DNA of 21,230 nucleotides from assembly GCA_955652635.1 (NCBI GenBank), contig CATPBN010000061.1, positions 1 through 21,230 on the forward strand, read 5' to 3'. The stretch is from an uncultured Gemmatimonadaceae bacterium. GTDB taxonomy: Bacteria; Gemmatimonadota; Gemmatimonadetes; Gemmatimonadales; Gemmatimonadaceae. Positions 15,184-21,230 of the stretch are shown here, piece after piece (position 1 is the stretch's first letter; each line of letters opens with the position of its first letter). The notes under the pieces are model-generated. The model saw only the letters and a list, made by a program, of their open reading frames with translations, searched no databases and was not told where the DNA came from. The translations under genes and the position numbers were made by a program.

Positions 15184-17247
15184 GTGAACCTTCGCACGAC
15201 GATCAGAGTCCTCGGGATGATCGTAACCGCGAGCCAGCTCGGCGCTCAGACGTGGAACGATCCACGCACGCGCGCACTCGTCGAGCGCGCTACTGAGCGC
15301 AGGGCCAATCAGCTCGCCGATACTGCTCTCGTCGACTACAAGGCTATTGCACACGGTTACGTAACCTTCCTCGCACAATTTGGAGAGGGATTCCCCGAGC
15401 CGCCAAAGATCGTGAAAGCGGACGAGTTGGGGTTGGAAGTCTATTGGCGTGCTCCCGACCTGAGCAAGCAGCGGATCATGGGTCGTCGCGACACACTGCT
15501 CCTTCCCACCGACATCAACTACCACCGCGACCACTTGGGAATTGTCCAGAACAACTTCAGAAACGTCATCCGGATCGGGGAGGGAGACGAAGTGCAGGAC
15601 GTTCCGCATCCACTCTCTCCGGTGGGCCTTCAGGAGTACGACTACGCGATTCACGATTCACTCCAGATTCGCCTCGGTTCGCGTGTGCTCGATGTCTACG
15701 AGGTGAGAGTGCGGCCCAAGGACGATCGCAAGCCGCGCGCTGTTGGCGCGGTTTTCATCGATCGGGAGAGCGGGGAAGTCGTCCGGATGGCTTTCAGCTT
15801 TACCCGAGCCGCACTGATCGACAAGGATCTCGAGGATGTCTCCGTCGTCCTCGAGAATGCGTTGATAGAAGGGCGCTTTTGGCTCCCGCGTCGCCAGGAA
15901 ATCGAAATCCGCCGCACCGGATCGTGGCTCGACTACCCGGCCCGTGGAATAATCCGTGGGCGTTGGGAGATTTGCTGCTACGAAGTGAACATTGGAATCC
16001 CGACAAGCCTGTTCGCGGGACCAGAGATAGTGCTCGCTCCGCCGGCGGACCGGGCGCAGAGACCATTCCCCTTCACCGGAGGCGTGCTCGATTCGCTGCC
16101 TCCCGACGTGAGGGCGGTAACGGACGAGGACGTCAAGAAAGTGCAGGAAGAAGCTCGCGCGCTGGTTCGGGCCCAGGCGCTTGCTCGGAGTCGAACCTTC
16201 GCTTTCTCGGCCCGGCACGTCTCCGACTTTGCTCGGTTCAATCGGGTCGAGGGTCTCGCCCTCGGAGGTGGTGTTCTGCAGCGGATGGGGGCCGGCTTCG
16301 CGGTCGCGGCATCCGGTCGTTACGGATTCAGCGATAGGGAGCCCAAGGGACGGGGCGCGCTCGAGTATCGAACGGGCGCCGGGTCGTCGCTGATCCTGGC
16401 TGCCGAGCGACAGTATCGCGACGTGACCGACGATCAGGAAACGTCGCTCGTGCGGAACAGCATCGCAGCCCAGGAGTTCGGAAGCGACTACACCGACACC
16501 TATGACGTGCGCGGGGTCTCTCTTGCCTGGTCGCTCGCCAGATTCGGGTGGAGGCCCTCGATCGAGGCGGCTTACGAGCGTCACGAGCCGCTGTTCGTTC
16601 ACGCCAGGCCGGCGACGGGTACGTTCGAGCCTACGGTCCCAGCTTTCGGGCTTCGAGAGGCTCGCGCGACACTCGGACTGGACAAGCCAACTTCTTTGGC
16701 GCCAGGCGGCTTCGAGCTGAGCGCTCATTTCGGGGTGACGGGCGTCCGAGTCAATCGCCCCTCGCCGATCGACTCGAAGCTTCTCCGGTCTTCGCTGGTT
16801 GTCGATCTCGAAAAGCCATTCGGATCCAGCCGGGTGTTGCTGCACACGATCGCAGCCGGACTCGTGAGCCACGACTCGATTCCCGTACAGCATCTCGTCT
16901 TCCTCGGCGGTCCGACCAGTGGGCCCGGGTACGAGTTCCACGAGTTTGTCGGCCGGGCCGGCGTGAGCCAACGGCTGGAATGGCGCTTTCTTGCTCCATT
17001 CATCCCGATCCCGCTCGGAAGGTACGGAATAGCGCCCGGTACGATCACCTTGGCCCCGTTCGCGACGGGCGTTTGGATCGATCGCTCAGCGCCTTTCAAG
17101 GCGCCGCGGCAAGGATGGTATCCGGCGCTAGGCCTGGGCGCGCTCACGGTTTTCGATGTCATCCGACTCGACGTCGCGCGAGGACTCCGGGGCGGCCGTT
17201 GGACCTTCTCGGTCGACATCGGGCGCGACTTCTGGAGCGTTCTCTAA
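15184..17247 (+). CDS. Outer-membrane protein with Omp85-like C-terminal barrel
   Basis: Unrecognised family, about 687 residues from GTG 15184. The N-terminus resembles a signal peptide (NLRTTIR, then VLGMIVTASQLGA, cleavage likely after Ala21). Residues about 25-320 form a soluble, presumably periplasmic domain of alternating strands, with a GSRVLDVYEVRVRPK...GAVFIDRESGEVVRMAFSF stretch like a small beta-sheet lipoprotein-sorting or DUF5686-like fold. The rest looks like an amphipathic beta-barrel. FLGGPTSGPGYEFHEF (near nt 16900-16950) recalls the Gly-Gly...Gly-Tyr segment of Omp85/surface-antigen barrels, and the chain ends in an aromatic/aliphatic FWSVL typical of barrel C-termini. No clear ribosome site supports any start; TTG 15109 or ATG 15217 are alternatives. 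Function unknown; an outer-membrane export or insertion role is only a suggestion. Confidence 0.75.
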   Translation: MNLRTTIRVLGMIVTASQLGAQTWNDPRTRALVERATERRANQLADTALVDYKAIAHGYVTFLAQFGEGFPEPPKIVKADELGLEVYWRAPDLSKQRIMGRRDTLLLPTDINYHRDHLGIVQNNFRNVIRIGEGDEVQDVPHPLSPVGLQEYDYAIHDSLQIRLGSRVLDVYEVRVRPKDDRKPRAVGAVFIDRESGEVVRMAFSFTRAALIDKDLEDVSVVLENALIEGRFWLPRRQEIEIRRTGSWLDYPARGIIRGRWEICCYEVNIGIPTSLFAGPEIVLAPPADRAQRPFPFTGGVLDSLPPDVRAVTDEDVKKVQEEARALVRAQALARSRTFAFSARHVSDFARFNRVEGLALGGGVLQRMGAGFAVAASGRYGFSDREPKGRGALEYRTGAGSSLILAAERQYRDVTDDQETSLVRNSIAAQEFGSDYTDTYDVRGVSLAWSLARFGWRPSIEAAYERHEPLFVHARPATGTFEPTVPAFGLREARATLGLDKPTSLAPGGFELSAHFGVTGVRVNRPSPIDSKLLRSSLVVDLEKPFGSSRVLLHTIAAGLVSHDSIPVQHLVFLGGPTSGPGYEFHEFVGRAGVSQRLEWRFLAPFIPIPLGRYGIAPGTITLAPFATGVWIDRSAPFKAPRQGWYPALGLGALTVFDVIRLDVARGLRGGRWTFSVDIGRDFWSVL

Positions 17248-17284
17248 AAGGGGCTCATTTGGGGCGTTATTGAAGCTGTTTCGC

Positions 17285-17339
17285 GTCGTCCTTGTAGGGG
17301 GGGAAACACCGGGATTCCGGAAAATTGCCTCCCCGCGAC
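17285..17339 (+). promoter_or_regulatory. Possible structured 5' leader of the TPR-barrel gene
   Basis: Nested inverted repeats lie within the 114-bp gap before the gene: GTCG (17285-17288) with CGAC (17336-17339), GGGGGGG (17297-17303) with CCTCCCC (17328-17334, one G-U pair), and an inner CCGG-GATT-CCGG hairpin (17309-17320). No known riboswitch consensus is recognised. It could alternatively be an upstream terminator, but no T tract follows. Confidence 0.3.
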
Positions 17340-17361
17340 CCATTTCAGAGCACAGGTTGTT

Positions 17362-19158
17362 ATGCCCCGACTTCTCGATTCCTGCCGGCCGTCGTTGACG
17401 GTCTCCGCATTCGCCATCCTAACGGCATGTGCGACCACAACCGGACGCACCGCTCTTACACCGGGTCCTGTCGTTGAACAGGCGAATAACGCAGCCGAGC
17501 GGGCGAACCAGAAGGTGCTTCTGACGCGCGCCGACAGCGCGTGGCAGGCCGAATCATATCTGCTTGCCACCAGCTTGTACGAAACCGCGGTCGCCCGTGA
17601 CTCATCCGCCTCTCTCGCGATCTTTCGACTGGCGACGCTTCGCTCCTGGGACAACCGCCTGGACGAGGGTGTCAGACTCTTTCGCCGATACGTCGCGCTC
17701 AATCCGGATTACGCGGAGGGTCGCCTGGCACTCGCTCGCGCACTGGCGTGGGGGGGACACTATGAGTCGGCGCTGGCCGTCTACGACTCAGTGATTGCTC
17801 AGAACAAGGCATATCGTGATGCGGCTCTCGGACGCGCGCAAACGCTCGCCTGGTCGGGCCGACTGCCTGAAGCGCTCGTTGAGTACAGGCGCTGGGTGGC
17901 GGACCACCCGACAGACCGGGAAGCATCGCTCGAGTACGCCCGGGCGCTCTCCTGGAACGGTCAGCTCGAAGAAGCAGAAACCATGTATGCGCAGATGGCG
18001 AAAACCGGCGATGCCAATGCGCAGAAAGGATTGGCTCGTGTGATCGCGTGGCGCGGCGAGCTGCAGCGCAGCGAGCAGGCATGGCGACAGGTTCTCGATA
18101 TCCGCCCGAACGACGCCGAAGCTCTAACAGGTCTCGCGCAGATCCTCAGCTGGCAGGGCCGACCGTCGGATGCCGAGACGGCGCTTCAGCTGGCGTTGCG
18201 GGCGAATCCGTCGTATGGCGACGCGCGCGCTCTCCTGCGCTGGGTCCAGGCCGATCTGAGACCGAGCGCGACGATAACCGGATTGGGCACGAATGACAGC
18301 GATCACAATCGCGCAACGACGTTGCTTGTTGATTACGCCAAACCCGGCTGGTGGAACACCACGCTGGGCGGCAGATACACAGGGCGCCGCGCAAACTTCG
18401 CAGCTATTGACTCACGAGTGGACGGCGTCGACGTCTTCGCGAGGTGGCAGCCGGGCACGTGGCAGGTACGCGCGGATGCTGGCCTTGCGCACCATTCGTC
18501 CACGCTCACAGTCTCGCCGACCAAACCGCCGAACATTGGCAGTGGCGGGCTGCAAGTGTCGGGTAACGTGGGCCGTGATCTGAAGTTGGTACTAGGTGCC
18601 TCGCGCGCGCCCTTCGACGAAACCGCGCTCCTGATCGCCAATGGCGTGGTGAGCTCGGAGTATTCTGGTGAGGCTGAACTTACGCTACCCGCCAGACTAA
18701 CGCTCGCGGGCGCCGTAAGTCGGGCTCGCCTCACCGGCGGCTCGAGTGACAACACGCGCGATGCTTTCTCTTCGACGCTACGTTGGGCGCGCGATCGACA
18801 GTGGAGCATTGCTGTCGGTGCCCGCCAGTTCGGCTACGACACCACATCTACCGACGGATACTTCGCGCCGCGCAAATACACCCTGGCCGAAGTGAGTGGC
18901 CGTGGCCGTGTTGGCGGTCAGCTGGGATGGAACGCAGACGCCGACGTCGGGCTCGGCAGACAGAGCATCGAGTTCTTCGGCTCCAGCGCCGGCTCTCGCC
19001 TTGCGGAACGCGCTTCACTCTCTGCCGGGTACAGATTCGATCCTTCCCGCGAGATCACGCTCTTCGGCGGTTACGCAAACGTGGCTGCGCCCGGTCAGAC
19101 GGGCGGAAGCGAGTACAGGATGTACTCGTTCGCCATGCGCGCGCGGTTCGGACTGTAG
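17362..19158 (+). CDS. TPR lipoprotein with YaiO/PgaA-like outer-membrane barrel
   Basis: A 598-residue envelope protein. The signal peptide ends in a clean lipobox LTAC (Leu20-Cys23), so it should be lipidated at Cys23; no Asp follows, consistent with outer-membrane sorting. Residues about 50-300 are seven to eight TPR repeats of about 34 residues. Five of them share a Trp-x-Gly turn (LAWGG, LAWSG, LSWNG, IAWRG, LSWQG), as in YaiO and exopolysaccharide-export proteins. From about 305 to the end the alternating polar/hydrophobic pattern (YAKPGWWNTTLGGRYTG and similar) looks like a beta-barrel, closing with MRARFGL. The TPR-then-barrel plan matches PgaA/BcsC, which export polysaccharide, but those are not usually lipoproteins. 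A polysaccharide-export role is inferred from this architecture and the convergent glycoside hydrolase. Confidence 0.82.
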   Translation: MPRLLDSCRPSLTVSAFAILTACATTTGRTALTPGPVVEQANNAAERANQKVLLTRADSAWQAESYLLATSLYETAVARDSSASLAIFRLATLRSWDNRLDEGVRLFRRYVALNPDYAEGRLALARALAWGGHYESALAVYDSVIAQNKAYRDAALGRAQTLAWSGRLPEALVEYRRWVADHPTDREASLEYARALSWNGQLEEAETMYAQMAKTGDANAQKGLARVIAWRGELQRSEQAWRQVLDIRPNDAEALTGLAQILSWQGRPSDAETALQLALRANPSYGDARALLRWVQADLRPSATITGLGTNDSDHNRATTLLVDYAKPGWWNTTLGGRYTGRRANFAAIDSRVDGVDVFARWQPGTWQVRADAGLAHHSSTLTVSPTKPPNIGSGGLQVSGNVGRDLKLVLGASRAPFDETALLIANGVVSSEYSGEAELTLPARLTLAGAVSRARLTGGSSDNTRDAFSSTLRWARDRQWSIAVGARQFGYDTTSTDGYFAPRKYTLAEVSGRGRVGGQLGWNADADVGLGRQSIEFFGSSAGSRLAERASLSAGYRFDPSREITLFGGYANVAAPGQTGGSEYRMYSFAMRARFGL

Positions 19159-19191
19159 ACGCAGAAAAATCCAATCGTTCTGAGCTGATTC

Positions 19192-21230
19192 TTAGCGCGC
19201 AGGCGGACTGTCCGGAATTCCCGCGAACGTCTGCCGCATGGCTGCGAACAGCGGTTTTACCTCTGAGTGCCATTGCGGGATTTCCCATGTTGGCCAGGTC
19301 CATGTGGGTGGATCTGCAAAGCCTGAAGACGCCCCACGCGGTAGATGATCCGCGCCCGCCTGCGGCTTCGCCGGATCAAAGCTCTCGACAACGAAGCGAA
19401 AACCATCCGTCGTGGCGCCAATAGCCTGACCGAGGACGGTGTTACCGACCACCACGCTCCGCGTGGACGGGTCTGTGACGTGCAGCATTCCCCATGGCAG
19501 GCGCACTTCGATGACACCGCTCGCCGAGTCTGCAAACCAATCGGTGAGCGAGCTCTCGGATTGGGGTGCATAGAGCAGCCGATTCCGGTTGTAGCTGATC
19601 GCCGGGTATATCTGTCCGCTGCGTCCGATGCGCCGCCTGTTGGGCACGACCACCAAAGAATCCCATTGGCCGCGGTCGTTGGCTACTGTTCGCAGTGGAT
19701 GATTGTACACGTATTGAATCGCGGGGGGATTGCTTCCCGGGATCGGTACCGGGCGGTACGGATTGTATGGATGATCGACCAGAAGCTGTGTTGCACCGGG
19801 TCCGCCGATGTCGAGCACGAACTCGAGGCCGGTGGGAGAGTGAGAGCCCGTGTGTGGGAGCCGGGTGTCGCCCAGATCGCGCTTGTAGGTATCGATGCCA
19901 ATCTGGTAGTGGGCACGGGACCAGTCGATTCGGCCGACATCCAATCGCAGGTAGAGATACGCCTCATCCTGCGCCACGCGGAGCGATTTGAGCTGCAGCG
20001 AAGCCGGCACTGGCGCGGGGTGCGAAGCATAGAGGATGGGACGCCCGCGCCAATCAGTCGTGTCGCCATCGATGGTGATTCCCGAGCCTTTCCTTCCCGC
20101 GCGCATTGCAATCACGCCGTAATTCTCCTCGGCGTCGAGTGGATTCAGCCAGAGCCTCTTTCGTTCGGCGGGAACCTCGAAGTCGATGACGATCCAGTTC
20201 TTCTTGAACCATTCGTCGATCAGGGAGAACAGCCCGGCGCCAGCTGCTCCGGATGCATAAATGTCCCGCGTGAGTCGCGCGTCAGCTGTTGCTTGCTGTT
20301 CTTCAGTGAGACCACCGTGAGTCCATCCCTGCGGCTGGAAATGTCCAATACCGCGTGACGACGGAACTCCGTACTCGCTGATCACGACCGGCATGTCGCC
20401 GTGATGCCCCACGAGGTCACGCAGGTAGCCGAAATAATTGCTCGGGCCTTCCGGTGAGCGTGCCTTGGAGTAACCGGGATCGACCCTGAGAAAATCGGGA
20501 TAATAGGGATAGGCGTGGTACGACGCGAATACGCCGGCAGGGTACGCTTTGGTAGCGTGCATCTTCACCGCGTCTAGGCCGACCGCATCGTTGTCGTATT
20601 CTTTGGATTTTTCCACGATCTTTTCGCCTCGCGCGTGCAAGAGCGCGATTTCCTGCGACATAGACGTTTCAGTCGGATGAATCAGCGGGTCGAGGGTCGG
20701 CCAATTCGTGTATGCGACGGGACGCTGGGCGTTGTACTGCTCCATCTCGAAGCTCGCCAGATAATCGCATTGCTCCGCAAGCCAGGCCTCGAGTGCGTTC
20801 CCGCCCTGAAGGGTCATGTATTTTCCGGCGAAGCTCGTGCGCGTCGGTCGGGACGCGTTGTAGGCGACGACTGAATACGGTTCCCACTCGCGGCCGATTA
20901 TGTAACTGAGCGTCCATTGCGAGACGTCGGCGCGATAGGCACCACTGGCGTGGCCTGGCGTGGGAGAAATAAAAGCGTCCCCGTGTATAAGGGATGCCAC
21001 ATTCCGCATTTCTCCGCGGAATTGCCCCAGCCATTTGGCGTCATCGTACTTCTCCCGCTTCTTTCCCGGCGGAAGTTCCGTCCATACGCCGTGTATCAGC
21101 CAGATCGGGCGCGAAGGATGCGCGAGGTTCCACGTCCTCAGAGCGGCGTAGAAGTGGGGCGGGTGAATCGTATACACTCTGACCGTATTGGCGCCCATGT
21201 CTGCCAGCAGCGCGATCCACTTCTCGTACG
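19192..21230 (-). CDS. Glycoside hydrolase TIM-barrel protein with CBM9-like domain (5' partial)
   Basis: The frame is open to the right edge, and the residues before the ATG at 21198 (YEKWIALLAD) continue the fold, so that Met is internal and the N-terminus is missing; about 679 residues are visible. MGANTVRVYTIHPP is a TIM-barrel beta-strand motif of clan-A glycosidases. The likely acid/base Glu is in IIGREWEPYS, and the likely nucleophile Glu is in PVVISEYGVPSS (near nt 20370-20390). The C-terminal third begins ITIDGDTTDWRG and contains AYLYLRLDVG, like CBM9/DOMON-type carbohydrate-binding domains. Substrate unknown. It converges on the TPR-barrel gene with a 33-nt gap, consistent with exopolysaccharide processing. 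The 33-nt gap shows no strong terminator hairpin. Confidence 0.8.
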   Translation of the reverse strand, partial: YEKWIALLADMGANTVRVYTIHPPHFYAALRTWNLAHPSRPIWLIHGVWTELPPGKKREKYDDAKWLGQFRGEMRNVASLIHGDAFISPTPGHASGAYRADVSQWTLSYIIGREWEPYSVVAYNASRPTRTSFAGKYMTLQGGNALEAWLAEQCDYLASFEMEQYNAQRPVAYTNWPTLDPLIHPTETSMSQEIALLHARGEKIVEKSKEYDNDAVGLDAVKMHATKAYPAGVFASYHAYPYYPDFLRVDPGYSKARSPEGPSNYFGYLRDLVGHHGDMPVVISEYGVPSSRGIGHFQPQGWTHGGLTEEQQATADARLTRDIYASGAAGAGLFSLIDEWFKKNWIVIDFEVPAERKRLWLNPLDAEENYGVIAMRAGRKGSGITIDGDTTDWRGRPILYASHPAPVPASLQLKSLRVAQDEAYLYLRLDVGRIDWSRAHYQIGIDTYKRDLGDTRLPHTGSHSPTGLEFVLDIGGPGATQLLVDHPYNPYRPVPIPGSNPPAIQYVYNHPLRTVANDRGQWDSLVVVPNRRRIGRSGQIYPAISYNRNRLLYAPQSESSLTDWFADSASGVIEVRLPWGMLHVTDPSTRSVVVGNTVLGQAIGATTDGFRFVVESFDPAKPQAGADHLPRGASSGFADPPTWTWPTWEIPQWHSEVKPLFAAMRQTFAGIPDSPPAR

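Noticed and set aside
15658..16971. 437-codon minus-strand open frame opposite the Omp85-like gene
   Set aside because: The plus-strand frame has signal-peptide and barrel features; the antisense product is charged, low in hydrophobic pattern and unlike any family.
19345..20358. 337-codon plus-strand open frame opposite the glycoside hydrolase
   Set aside because: Antisense shadow; the minus strand carries the hydrolase motifs throughout this stretch.
21196..21198. ATG as the true start of the glycoside hydrolase
   Set aside because: The frame continues upstream to the window edge with residues (YEKWIALLAD) that belong to the same barrel motif.

Overview
The window is GC-rich, densely packed bacterial chromosome with almost no non-coding space. 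Most adjacent genes overlap by 4-17 nt or nearly abut. The gene content (UbiD/UbiA/UbiX quinone genes, lipopolysaccharide-type kinase and heptosyltransferase, outer-membrane beta-barrels, a lipoprotein with a clean lipobox) points to a diderm bacterium. The protein flavour and gene mix suggest Gemmatimonadota or a related phylum; that is my inference from memory and was not tested by search. I saw no mobile element, CRISPR array, tRNA or rRNA.

Layout: (1) 1-2583, plus strand: ubiD (5' end outside the window), ubiA and ubiX, overlapping, for quinone biosynthesis. (2) 2595-6954, minus strand: a Cys/Met-metabolism PLP enzyme, purD, mutM and a UvrC N-terminal-half homologue, read in that order as one tight operon. 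A perfect 30-bp palindrome sits where groups 1 and 2 converge. (3) 7088-11358, plus strand: glmM, glmS, dtd and maf. GlmM and GlmS make the amino-sugar precursor of UDP-GlcNAc; Dtd and Maf are quality-control enzymes. dtd appears to begin with a CTG codon three bases after the glmS stop. (4) 11347-15079, minus strand: trpE, a KdkA/WaaP-like sugar kinase, a family-9 glycosyltransferase and a Nudix hydrolase, joined by abutting or 4-nt-overlapping junctions. (5) 15184-19158, plus strand: two outer-membrane beta-barrel proteins. One has an Omp85-like barrel. The other is a lipoprotein with TPR repeats fused to a YaiO/PgaA-like barrel. (6) 19192-21230, minus strand: the C-terminal two thirds or so of a TIM-barrel glycoside hydrolase with a CBM9-like domain, running off the right edge.

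Most genes are housekeeping. The less ordinary parts are the lipidated TPR-barrel protein facing a glycoside hydrolase (a possible exopolysaccharide export/processing locus), the envelope sugar kinase and glycosyltransferase coupled to trpE, the UvrC-half nuclease coupled to mutM, and the CTG start of dtd. I found no wholly new system that the sequence alone can prove.
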